Shown here piece after piece: positions 1 to 6,482 of a stretch of 12,973 nucleotides of DNA. The notes under the pieces were generated by a model. The model saw only the letters and a list, made by a program, of their open reading frames with translations, had not been told where the DNA came from and made no database searches. Origin of the DNA: an uncultured Chromatiaceae bacterium (GTDB taxonomy: Bacteria > Pseudomonadota > Gammaproteobacteria > Enterobacterales > Alteromonadaceae); assembly GCA_946481195.1 (NCBI GenBank), contig CAMLNG010000050.1, forward strand, positions 1 through 12,973, written 5' to 3'. The stretch's first letter is position 1. Every line of letters begins with the position of its first letter. A program made the translations under genes and the position numbers.

Positions 1-50
1 ATGCCTTTACGCCGACTTATCTGGCGGCCAGCACTAAAGTTAAATCCTAA
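1..50 (+). CDS. C-terminal tail of a probable cytidine deaminase (partial)
   Basis: An open frame enters from the left edge and stops with TAA at 48-50. It encodes AFTPTYLAASTKVKS, preceded by a codon ending in AT, which could be Asp. The start of this tail resembles the conserved C-terminal block of cytidine deaminases (LLPDAF followed by a small residue and P). The stop lies nine bases before the deoA start, so the two genes are probably cotranscribed. A deaminase turning cytidine or deoxycytidine into uridine or deoxyuridine beside a pyrimidine-nucleoside phosphorylase would make metabolic sense. Only 15 residues are visible, so the family call is an inference. deoC or another deo gene would also be a natural neighbour. 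Confidence 0.4.
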   Translation, partial: AFTPTYLAASTKVKS

Positions 51-59
51 GGACTCTTT

Positions 60-1376
60 ATGTATTTACCGCAGGAAATCATCAAGTTAAAACGTAACGG
101 CGGCCAGCTGCCAGAGGCGGCTATTCAACAGTTTGTTACAGGCCTGACCGACAACAGCTTCAGTGAAGGCCAGACGGCGGCGCTTGCCATGGCGATTTAT
201 TTAAATGGGATGGCGACGGAAGAAACAGTTGCACTGACCCGCGCCATGCGCGATTCCGGCGCTGTGCTGAATTGGCAGGGCAAGCTGGATGGCCCGGTGG
301 TGGATAAACATTCCACCGGCGGTGTCGGTGACAAAGTCAGTCTGATGCTGGCACCGATGATTGCTGCCTGTGGCGCCTATGTGCCGATGATCGCCGGCCG
401 TGGCCTGGGTCATACCGGTGGCACTGTCGATAAACTGGAAACTATTCCCGGTTACAGCTGCACCCAGCCGTTAGATGTGATTCAGCGTGAAGTGGCGAGG
501 CTTGGCTGTGTGATTGTCGGCCAGAGTGCTGAATTAGCCCCTGCTGATCGCAGACTGTATCTGATCCGCGATGTCACGGCGACTGTGGAGTCTATTCCGC
601 TGATCACGGCGTCGATTTTGTCGAAAAAACTGGCGGCGGGTCTCGATGTGTTAACGATGGACGTCAAAATCGGCTCCGGTGCCATTATGAAAAATATCGA
701 CGCTGCCTCAGCGCTGGCGCAGAGTATCGTCAACACCGCCAAAGGTGCCGGCGTACCAACGCAGGCCCTGCTGACCGACATGAACGAATGCCTCGGCAGC
801 AGCGCCGGTAACGTGCTGGAAGTGCTGGAAACTCTGGATTATCTGACCGGAAAATACCGTGAGCCGCGGCTGCATCAGGTGACGCTGGAACTGGGTGCCA
901 GCATGCTGCAACTGGCCGGTTTATTTGCGGATAAAGCCAGTGCGGTGGCTGCGCTGGAACACAGTCTAACTTCAGGTAAAGCGGCGGAAATTTTCGCGAA
1001 AATGGTCGCGGCCATGGGCGGCCCGGCCGATTTGCTGGAAAAACCTGAGCTGTATCTGGGCAAGGCGCCGGTGATTCAGGATATTGTCGCACCGCAAGCC
1101 GGTTATCTGGCGGCCAGCGACACCACGGCGGTGGGTATGGCGGTGGTGCGTTTAGGCGGTGGTCGTGCCCATCCGGCGCAAGTGATTGACCCTGTGGTTG
1201 GTTTCAGTGACGTGCAGGCGCTTGGGTCGAAAGTCGCCGCCGGTGACGTGTTGGCGCGGGTGCATGCGGCATCAGTGGAAGCGGCGGCGAAAGCCTCTGC
1301 CGAGTATCTGGCAGCACTGAGTTTCAGCGACAGCGCGGTCAACCTGCAGCCGATAGTGCATAAAGTGATTGATTAA
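60..1376 (+). CDS. deoA: Thymidine phosphorylase
   Basis: This cytoplasmic enzyme splits thymidine or deoxyuridine with phosphate into the free base and 2-deoxyribose-1-phosphate, for pyrimidine salvage and catabolism. The 438 residues match the usual length (E. coli 440). The N-terminal helical domain covers about residues 1-65. The phosphate and nucleoside site follows: KHSTGGVGDK at 83-92 and GRGLGHTGGTVDKLE at 113-127. R170, S185 and K189 align with the E. coli substrate-binding R171, S186 and K190, and H84 with H85. The C-terminal PYNP domain holds MAVVRLGGGR. The ATG has an AAGGA Shine-Dalgarno at 49-53. It follows a probable cytidine deaminase and ends in an intrinsic terminator, so it is the last gene of its unit. 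One oddity: the Ser before the GRG loop (E. coli S113, a phosphate contact) is Ala112 here. Confidence 0.96.
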   Translation: MYLPQEIIKLKRNGGQLPEAAIQQFVTGLTDNSFSEGQTAALAMAIYLNGMATEETVALTRAMRDSGAVLNWQGKLDGPVVDKHSTGGVGDKVSLMLAPMIAACGAYVPMIAGRGLGHTGGTVDKLETIPGYSCTQPLDVIQREVARLGCVIVGQSAELAPADRRLYLIRDVTATVESIPLITASILSKKLAAGLDVLTMDVKIGSGAIMKNIDAASALAQSIVNTAKGAGVPTQALLTDMNECLGSSAGNVLEVLETLDYLTGKYREPRLHQVTLELGASMLQLAGLFADKASAVAALEHSLTSGKAAEIFAKMVAAMGGPADLLEKPELYLGKAPVIQDIVAPQAGYLAASDTTAVGMAVVRLGGGRAHPAQVIDPVVGFSDVQALGSKVAAGDVLARVHAASVEAAAKASAEYLAALSFSDSAVNLQPIVHKVID

Positions 1377-1390
1377 TGCGAACGCAGCTG

Positions 1391-1419
1391 AAGCCCGGTT
1401 TGTAACCGGGCTTTTTTTT
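1391..1419 (+). terminator. Intrinsic terminator after deoA
   Basis: The arms AAGCCCGGTT (1391-1400) and AACCGGGCTT (1404-1413) form a perfect 10-bp stem with a three-base loop. The run of T continues to 1419. It lies 15 bases after the deoA stop and isolates deoA from the next gene. Confidence 0.93.
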
Positions 1420-1539
1420 GGCTTACGCCAGCGCCGGTAAAAATTTGTAGCATTTTCGCCTGTCTGGCTGACACTTTCCTGCTGTCGGCGGATCCAGCGT
1501 TGTTGCATGCTGTGCGCGGCGCAACAATGGAGACTGCAG
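1420..1539 (+). promoter_or_regulatory. Intergenic leader of the DUF418 gene, with a small inverted repeat
   Basis: This 120-base gap must hold the promoter of the DUF418-hydrolase-thpR unit, because a strong terminator precedes it. I found no convincing -35/-10 pair. TTGTTGC (1500-1506) and GCAACAA (1521-1527) are perfect inverted arms with a 14-base loop. They sit directly before the GGAG Shine-Dalgarno at 1529-1532, so a weak hairpin next to the ribosome site is possible. An ATG at 1507 falls within the loop, but it has no ribosome site of its own. Confidence 0.3.
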
Positions 1540-2601
1540 ATGTCGCAACGGATTGAAGGTTTTGACCTGGCCCGGGCCATCGCCATGCTGGTGATGGTAC
1601 TGGTGAATTTTAAAGTCGCGATGTTTAGTGGTGCTGTCACGGATAGCGGTTTTGGACTGGATTTGCTGGATGGCCGCGCCGCAGCGGTATTTGTCACTCT
1701 GGCCGGAATTGGGCTGAGCCTGCTTAGTGCAAAGGCCCGGCTGCAGTGCTCAGTGCAATTACAACAGCAAGTACAGCAACAAGTGCGGCGTCGGGCAGCA
1801 TTTCTGTTTGTCGTGGGACTTGGCTTTGTCACCATCTGGCCGGCGGATATTCTGCATTATTATGGGGTGATGTTGGCGCTCGCCAGTCTGATGCTATTTT
1901 GGCGCGATAGTCTGCTGCTGGTGATGGCATTGATCGTGGTGCTGGCGTTTCCGCTCGCGCTCTGGCTTGGCGTTGATTACAACGCTGGTTGGCACTGGCC
2001 TAGTCTGACTTACCCGGAATTCTGGTCATGGGCTGGTTTCTCTCGTAATTTGTGGCTGAATGGGTTTCATCCGTTGTTGCCCTGGTTCTCGTTCCTGTTG
2101 CTCGGGTTGTGGCTGGGCCGGTTGAACTGGCAACAGAGTGCAGTGCAATGGCGGCTGTTTATGGCCGGGGTTGGCCTGTTTCTTGTTACCGAAACGCTGG
2201 TATTGGTGTGTACAGATCCGCAGTGGTCTGCCTGGCTCGGACAAACTTCGCCAATGCCTCCTTTACCTCTATATGTCTGCTCTGCCATGGGTTCGACGCT
2301 GATCTGGCTGGTGTTGGCCGTGCAGGTAGCCAGCCGCTGCGCTGGGACCCTGCTGGTGCAACAGCTGGAACATCTAGGCAGATTGGCGCTGACCTTGTAT
2401 CTGACACATATTCTGCTGGGGCTTGGCATACTGGAAGCGCTGGGATTGTTACAGCAGGCGTCTTTAATGTTGGCTGTTGGCAGTGCCTGCGCATATTTAA
2501 TGTTGTTTGGGTTATTTTCAGTCTGGCACCGCCGGCATTTTCAAAGCGGGCCAGTGGAATGGTGCTTGCGAAAAGTTACGGGCGACACCAGATCTGCATA
2601 A
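1540..2601 (+). CDS. DUF418-type polytopic inner-membrane protein (YeiB-like)
   Basis: This is a 353-residue, very hydrophobic protein with roughly ten membrane segments. The N-terminus RIEGFDLARAIAMLVMVLVN matches the opening helix of the DUF1624/DUF418 group, which is distantly related to membrane acyltransferases. The C-terminus has the family hallmarks LGRLALTLYLTHILLG and, at the very end, FQSGPVEWCLRK, close to the GPxEWxxR pattern that closes DUF418 proteins. A start at 1540 is preferred over the in-frame ATG at 1507, because GGAG at 1529-1532 is seven bases before it and the family start lies close to the RxxGxDxxR motif. It leads a unit with a cysteine hydrolase (25-base gap) and thpR. 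No function is established for this family; transport or acyl transfer are guesses. Confidence 0.8.
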   Translation: MSQRIEGFDLARAIAMLVMVLVNFKVAMFSGAVTDSGFGLDLLDGRAAAVFVTLAGIGLSLLSAKARLQCSVQLQQQVQQQVRRRAAFLFVVGLGFVTIWPADILHYYGVMLALASLMLFWRDSLLLVMALIVVLAFPLALWLGVDYNAGWHWPSLTYPEFWSWAGFSRNLWLNGFHPLLPWFSFLLLGLWLGRLNWQQSAVQWRLFMAGVGLFLVTETLVLVCTDPQWSAWLGQTSPMPPLPLYVCSAMGSTLIWLVLAVQVASRCAGTLLVQQLEHLGRLALTLYLTHILLGLGILEALGLLQQASLMLAVGSACAYLMLFGLFSVWHRRHFQSGPVEWCLRKVTGDTRSA

Positions 2602-2614
2602 AGCATCAATCTAC

Positions 2615-2619
2615 AGGAG
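2615..2619 (+). promoter_or_regulatory. Shine-Dalgarno that fixes a TTG start
   Basis: AGGAG ends seven bases before TTG at 2627-2629. No ATG or GTG in this frame lies at a sensible distance, and translation from the TTG gives the expected isochorismatase-fold N-terminus MDTTALIIIDMQ. Confidence 0.75.
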
Positions 2620-2626
2620 CACCGAA

Positions 2627-3166
2627 TTGGACACGACTGCGCTGATTATTATTGATATGCAGCAAGGGTTATTTGCGCAACAGCTGCCGGACGATTATTT
2701 CGCCGTGCTGCAGCGTTTGCAGATGTTGTATCAGGCGGCCCGTGACGCACATCGGCCGGTCATATATGTCTGCCACGAAGCGCCTGACTCGGTATTGGCG
2801 TACCAAAGCCCGGGTTGGAAACTGGTGGAAGGGTTGCAGCTGGCGCAGGATGATTTGTTAGTGCGTAAAACCACGCCGGATTCATTTTTACGCACTGATT
2901 TGCATCAACTATTACAGCAACATCAGATCAACCGGTTAGTCATCGCCGGTTATGCCAGCGAATTTTGTGTCGATACCTCAGTGCGTAGTGCTGCCGCACA
3001 TGGTTATGCTGTCGATTTAGTTGCAGACAGCCATACCACGCATGACAAGCCGCACTTAGCTGCCGCCGGGATCCGCGCTCATCATAATGCAACGCTGGCC
3101 TCTGTCCGTAGTTTTGGCGTGCCAATCCGGTCTATCCCTGCTACTGAGGTGGTATTTGCCGGCTGA
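2627..3166 (+). CDS. Isochorismatase-family cysteine hydrolase
   Basis: This 179-residue cytoplasmic hydrolase has the isochorismatase (nicotinamidase-like) alpha/beta fold. The catalytic Asp-Lys-Cys triad is visible: D10 in ALIIIDMQ, K81 in LLVRKTTPDSF and C114 in GYASEFCVDTSVRSAA. The position before the catalytic SEFC block is Ala rather than the more usual Thr or Gln. Family members hydrolyse amides or vinyl ethers such as nicotinamide, isochorismate or ureidoacrylate-like compounds; the substrate cannot be read from this sequence. The start is taken as TTG because AGGAG sits seven bases upstream and the only nearby in-frame ATG (2655) would remove D10. It follows the DUF418 gene by 25 bases and its 3' end overlaps thpR by 11 bases, so all three are probably cotranscribed. 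Confidence 0.88.
   Translation: MDTTALIIIDMQQGLFAQQLPDDYFAVLQRLQMLYQAARDAHRPVIYVCHEAPDSVLAYQSPGWKLVEGLQLAQDDLLVRKTTPDSFLRTDLHQLLQQHQINRLVIAGYASEFCVDTSVRSAAAHGYAVDLVADSHTTHDKPHLAAAGIRAHHNATLASVRSFGVPIRSIPATEVVFAG
3146..3149 (+). promoter_or_regulatory. Shine-Dalgarno inside the hydrolase gene, for thpR
   Basis: GAGG, within GAGGTGG, lies six bases before an in-frame TTG at 3156. It sits inside the last codons of the upstream hydrolase gene, as expected for translational coupling. It decides the otherwise unclear thpR start. Confidence 0.5.
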
Positions 3167-3710
3167 AGCGCAATTCCGCTGGCCTGGCGGTGACTGCCGG
3201 CTGTTTGTCGGTGTGGCGCTAAATCCATCACAGCAACAGCAAATGGCGACTGTACTGGCTGTGTTGCCAGCGGAACTGAAGCCGGTCCCGGTGCAAAATC
3301 TGCATCTGACGCTGAGGTTTTTAGGCCAAAGCAGCGAAATTCAGGCTCGTCAGCTTTGGACGCAACTGAGCACAGCGCCACTGCCGGCTTTTGTGGTCAG
3401 GCTGGATAAATTATTGTGTTGGTCTGGGCCCAGGGTGCTGTGTCTGGCCGGCGAAGTGGCAGACCCGGCATTGCGAATGCTTGATGGCACGATCACACAG
3501 GCGGCCGCCAGTGCCGGCTATCCGCCGGCCCAACATGCGCTGCACCCGCATCTGACGTTGGCACGTGGTGCCAGACAGTTACCGCTCTTGCCAATCACTG
3601 TGCCGGCATTAGAAGCACAGCCGACCGAGCTGCACCTGTATCAATCCGTTTCGACGCCAGCCGGTGTGCGCTATCCGGTGCTGGCGTCTTTGCCGTTAGC
3701 TACGTCTTAG
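3156..3710 (+). CDS. thpR: RNA 2',3'-cyclic phosphodiesterase (2H superfamily, LigT-like)
   Basis: ThpR opens 2',3'-cyclic phosphate ends of RNA to 2'-phosphomonoesters and also shows 2'-5' RNA ligase activity in vitro. Both HxTx motifs of the 2H phosphoesterase fold are present and about 80 residues apart: HLTL at 50-53 (NLHLTLRFLG) and HLTL at 132-135 (LHPHLTLARG). The 184-residue product fits the family (E. coli 176). The typical family start, RLFV, appears at residues 15-18, so the proposed TTG start adds about 14 residues. No ATG or GTG lies nearer in frame; a start further upstream would sit deep inside the hydrolase gene. The gene overlaps the hydrolase by 11 bases and meets the convergent DUF3083 gene with overlapping stop codons. 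The family call is firm; the exact start is not. Confidence 0.9.
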   Translation: MPAEAQFRWPGGDCRLFVGVALNPSQQQQMATVLAVLPAELKPVPVQNLHLTLRFLGQSSEIQARQLWTQLSTAPLPAFVVRLDKLLCWSGPRVLCLAGEVADPALRMLDGTITQAAASAGYPPAQHALHPHLTLARGARQLPLLPITVPALEAQPTELHLYQSVSTPAGVRYPVLASLPLATS

Positions 3711-4777
3711 AGTATGTAGCTCAGATGCTGATGGAAACGGATCACACAATCGTCGCTTTCACCCTGCAATGCCAGATTACGGCATAACTGTTTTAACGCT
3801 GTTTCCACCTGATTCATAAATCTGCCGTAACCCCATTCTGAACTATCGTCCCGGCCTGCAGCAAAAACCAGATGTATGGTGTCCGGTAACACATCCGGTT
3901 GCCAATGGCTCTGCAGCTGTAGCAGCGGGCTGGTTAAATCAAAATTCAGCATCCGCAGCTCACGGCCGGCGCGGGCTTTGTCCAAATGGCTGTTGCGGAC
4001 CAGTGGCAAAGTCCCGTCCGCGACCAAACCCAGATGCAGCAAGGCGTTGGCACTGGCGGCGTCGGTCAGCAGTTGTTCCAGCCGGATAAATAAACCGGAC
4101 CAGGGCGGCATCTGCTCCGGGTCTACACCCAACACTTCTTTAATTTTCCGGCTAAAGGGCAGGCTGACGATGGCGTAATTCATCGTTTGATGAGATGGCG
4201 GAATAGCCACATCACGTGCTTCGTAGCGTTTTTCCAGATCGCGTAATTTATAGCCGTAGCTGTCGTTACAGCCTTTTTGCCGGGCGAATAAATCATAAGA
4301 TAAATGCTGATGATCACGCAGCTTCATCGTCTGGTCCGGCAATGGCAGCCGTTGGCGGAACTGCTGGACCAATTGCACCACCTGCTGATGAAACGCCGCT
4401 GCTTGCGGTCGGATCTCACTACCGGTAGCCAGAAATAACAGGCTGATTTTGCGGGCGCGGTGATAAGGGTCGACAAAACTGTGCTGCGCTTCGTGATAAC
4501 GCGGGTTATAAAAAAACAGGATCTGGTCCTGAGTCTGGAAGCAAAATGCTTCGGTGTGGTAACGCACCACTGGTAGTTTGTCATTGGCAATAAAACTGAC
4601 GTGGCGCAATCCTGCTTGTTGGCACAAGGTAAAAAACAGCTGGCCAAGCTCTTTATAGCAATTGGCCTGATCGTCATATTGTGCCAGCAAGGCTTCGCTG
4701 ACCTGCAGTTCAGCCAACAGATACTGATTATCTTTGGCGGTTTGCGGAATATAAACTTTGTGCAAAGAAGTGTGCAT
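3707..4777 (-). CDS. DUF3083-type conserved protein of unknown function
   Basis: This 356-residue soluble protein has no signal peptide or membrane segment. I recognise it, from memory, as the DUF3083 family seen in Shewanella-like bacteria, from blocks such as HVSFIANDKLPVVRYHTEAF, LFFYNPRYHEAQ, ARKISLLFLATG and KLRDHQHLSYDLFA, and GYGRFMNQVE near the end. No catalytic motif of a known enzyme class is evident, though several His, Asp and Arg residues cluster in these blocks. The ATG at 4777 has GGAG at 4783-4786, five bases upstream. A possible -10 (TACACT, minus strand, 4818-4813) lies about 35 bases before the start, without a clear -35. Its TAA overlaps the TAG of thpR, so no terminator separates the two convergent genes. 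The function is unknown and the neighbours give no firm clue. Confidence 0.75.
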   Translation of the reverse strand: MHTSLHKVYIPQTAKDNQYLLAELQVSEALLAQYDDQANCYKELGQLFFTLCQQAGLRHVSFIANDKLPVVRYHTEAFCFQTQDQILFFYNPRYHEAQHSFVDPYHRARKISLLFLATGSEIRPQAAAFHQQVVQLVQQFRQRLPLPDQTMKLRDHQHLSYDLFARQKGCNDSYGYKLRDLEKRYEARDVAIPPSHQTMNYAIVSLPFSRKIKEVLGVDPEQMPPWSGLFIRLEQLLTDAASANALLHLGLVADGTLPLVRNSHLDKARAGRELRMLNFDLTSPLLQLQSHWQPDVLPDTIHLVFAAGRDDSSEWGYGRFMNQVETALKQLCRNLALQGESDDCVIRFHQHLSYIL

Positions 4778-4873
4778 AACGGCTCCGTGTTCGGTATCAG
4801 GATTCGGCGCACAGTGTAGGGAGTTTTCCGGTACAGAAAGTTGTCTTAGCGCAAGCTTTGCTGAAAGTCTGGC
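4778..4873 (-). other. Short gap between the DUF3083 gene and the ndh terminator
   Basis: These bases hold the leader, and presumably the promoter, of the minus-strand DUF3083 gene. Apart from the GGAG Shine-Dalgarno at 4783-4786 and the weak TACACT at 4813-4818, I see no clear signal and no small gene. Confidence 0.3.
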
Positions 4874-4899
4874 AAAAAACAGGGACCAAAAGGTCCCTG
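4874..4899 (-). terminator. Intrinsic terminator after ndh
   Basis: Read on the minus strand, CAGGGACC (4899-4892) and GGTCCCTG (4887-4880) form a perfect 8-bp stem with a TTTT loop. Six T follow (4879-4874). It lies 26 bases after the ndh stop. Confidence 0.9.
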
Positions 4900-4925
4900 T
4901 GTGATCTGGCTTTGTGTTGAAACTA

Positions 4926-6221
4926 TTAGTGCAGTTTCAGCCGTGGCCGGATAATTTTGTTGATGCGGCCAATCACTGAAATGGCGATAGTACGCAGCCA
5001 GCCATGTAAGGCCACCTGATGCATCCGGTACAACGAGATATAAGCCATGCGGGCAATCCGGCCTTCAATCATCATGGCACCGCCCACCAGATTACCCATC
5101 AGGCTGCCGACAGTACCAAACCGGCTCAGGGAAATCAGCGAGCCATGATCTTTGTATTGATAGGCGGTCTGCGGTTTGCCGTTGAGGGCGGCCAGCAGGT
5201 TTTTCATCACGTGGGATGCCATCTGATGCGCTGATTGTGCGCGCGGCGGCACCCATTTGTTGTCTGGCAGCGGGCAGCCTGCCGCATCACCAATGACATA
5301 AATCTGGCTGTCGCGGGTGGTCTGTAAAGTCGGCAGTACCAGCAGCTGATTCAACCGGTTGTTCTCCAGACCGGCTAAATCTTTCAGGAAATCCGGCGCT
5401 TTAATGCCTGCCGCCCAGACCATCAGTTCCGCCGGCAGGAATTCGTCCCCCAGCTGCAGACCATGTTCAGTTGCCGCTGTCACTTTGGTTGCGACCCGCA
5501 CGTCTACACCGAGTTTCACCAGTTCCTGATGCGCGGCGGCAGCAATCCGCTCCGGCAAGGCCGGTAAAATGCGTGGGCCTGCTTCGACTACGGTGATCTT
5601 CAGCCGGTCACGTTTCATTTCGTTAAAACCGTATTGGTTCAGCTCACGGGCTGCATGGTGCAGTTCTGCAGAGAGTTCTACGCCAGTGGCTCCGGCACCA
5701 ACAATCGCGATATTCAGGTTTTCTTTCGGATGTTGCGGCGAATTCAGTTTGATATAGGCTTCGAGTAAACGCCGCTGGAATCGGTGTGCCTGCGCCGGAC
5801 TGTCGAGGAAAATACAATTCTCGGCAACGCCTGGCGTATTAAAGTGATTGGAAATACTGCCAATCGCCAGCACCAGATAGTCATAACCAATCCGGCGCTC
5901 GGCCAACACTTCTTCGCCCAGCTCGTCTGTGAGTGGCGCCAGAATTACTTCACGTTGCTCGCGATCCAGCCCGGTCATAGTGCCCAACTGGAACTCAAAA
6001 TGATGTGCGCTGGCGTGGGCGCGGTAGGTGATTTGGTCGATATCGACGTCCAGGGTGCCGGTCGCTACTTCATGCAGCAGCGGTTTCCAGATGTGTGTCG
6101 GATTGCGGTCGACCAGAGTAATGGTTGCCCGGCCTGATTTGCCGAGTTTATTGCCCAGACTGGTTGCCAGTTCAAGCCCACCAGCGCCACCGCCAATAAT
6201 AAGAATACGGGGATTTGCCAT
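4926..6221 (-). CDS. ndh: Type II NADH:quinone oxidoreductase (NDH-2)
   Basis: This single-subunit, non-proton-pumping dehydrogenase passes electrons from NADH through FAD to quinone at the inner face of the cytoplasmic membrane. The 431 residues closely match E. coli Ndh (434). The FAD-binding GGGAGG is at 10-15 with an acidic D38 at the end of the second strand. The NADH-binding GAGATG is at 175-180, [12 protein letters not shown] at 268-279, the second FAD block YVIGDAAG at 308-315 and the quinone-site [11 protein letters not shown] at 325-335. The C-terminus, ending IRPRLKLH, is the amphipathic membrane anchor. The ATG at 6221 is chosen because residues from [12 protein letters not shown] onward match the family start and AAAGG lies nine bases upstream; the frame stays open for 27 more codons upstream. 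It has its own terminator and a leader of up to 229 bases. Confidence 0.96.
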   Translation of the reverse strand: MANPRILIIGGGAGGLELATSLGNKLGKSGRATITLVDRNPTHIWKPLLHEVATGTLDVDIDQITYRAHASAHHFEFQLGTMTGLDREQREVILAPLTDELGEEVLAERRIGYDYLVLAIGSISNHFNTPGVAENCIFLDSPAQAHRFQRRLLEAYIKLNSPQHPKENLNIAIVGAGATGVELSAELHHAARELNQYGFNEMKRDRLKITVVEAGPRILPALPERIAAAAHQELVKLGVDVRVATKVTAATEHGLQLGDEFLPAELMVWAAGIKAPDFLKDLAGLENNRLNQLLVLPTLQTTRDSQIYVIGDAAGCPLPDNKWVPPRAQSAHQMASHVMKNLLAALNGKPQTAYQYKDHGSLISLSRFGTVGSLMGNLVGGAMMIEGRIARMAYISLYRMHQVALHGWLRTIAISVIGRINKIIRPRLKLH

Positions 6222-6450
6222 GTTTCCTAACCTTTGTTTGTCATCGAGATACAAGAGCTGACTCTTGTACGCCAACAGCTCCGGGCCCAACTCCCGGGAC
6301 TGTCAGCGGCGCAGATACCACCAGGTCTCCACGTCGTGACCGGAACGCAGCCGATCTGCCGAAGCAGCCCAACATCAACTGCAGTCAGGTCCGTTATTCG
6401 CTGATACGCCGCGACAGATAGCGTTTTTGTCTGTGCGACCCATCAGGTTA
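6222..6450 (-). promoter_or_regulatory. Intergenic leader upstream of ndh
   Basis: This 229-base gap between the rho terminator and ndh must hold the ndh promoter. I see no FNR-type TTGAT-N4-ATCAA site of the kind that represses E. coli ndh. A weak promoter-like pair (TTGGCG, 18 bases, TATCTC on the minus strand) overlaps the inverted repeat at 6250-6269. A second GC-rich partial palindrome (CCGGG at 6281-6285 and CCCGG at 6293-6297) lies just upstream. The frame of ndh stays open back to a TGA at about 6306, but without a ribosome site. No convincing small gene was found. Confidence 0.4.
6250..6269. repeat. Perfect 8-bp inverted repeat in the ndh leader
   Basis: TACAAGAG (6250-6257) and CTCTTGTA (6262-6269) are perfect inverted arms around a four-base spacer, CTGA. 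The repeat ends 28 bases before the ndh ATG. No T run follows on either strand, so it is not an intrinsic terminator. It could be an operator for a dimeric regulator or a 5'-UTR hairpin. Confidence 0.55.
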
Positions 6451-6451
6451 T

Positions 6452-6477
6452 AAAAAAACCGGCGCGCAGGCCGGTTT
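6452..6477 (-). terminator. Intrinsic terminator after rho
   Basis: On the minus strand AAACCGGC (6477-6470) and GCCGGTTT (6463-6456) pair around a six-base loop, and T continues to 6452. The stem begins only five bases after the rho stop codon. Confidence 0.92.
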
Positions 6478-6482
6478 CGGGA

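Noticed and set aside
1507..1539. Earlier ATG for the DUF418 gene
   Set aside because: It has no ribosome site, lies in the loop of an inverted repeat and adds 11 residues not typical of the family. The ATG at 1540 has GGAG at ideal spacing.
2052..2645. Long plus-strand open frame inside the DUF418 gene
   Set aside because: It is an alternative frame of a clearly coding region, with no family resemblance and no ribosome site.
4324..4812. Minus-strand open frame of about 160 codons overlapping the DUF3083 gene
   Set aside because: It is a shifted frame of the real gene; its composition is atypical and it matches nothing I recognise.
6378..6443. Very short minus-strand frame starting MGRTDKNAIC in the ndh-rho gap
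   Set aside because: It has fewer than 25 codons, no good ribosome site and no recognisable product.
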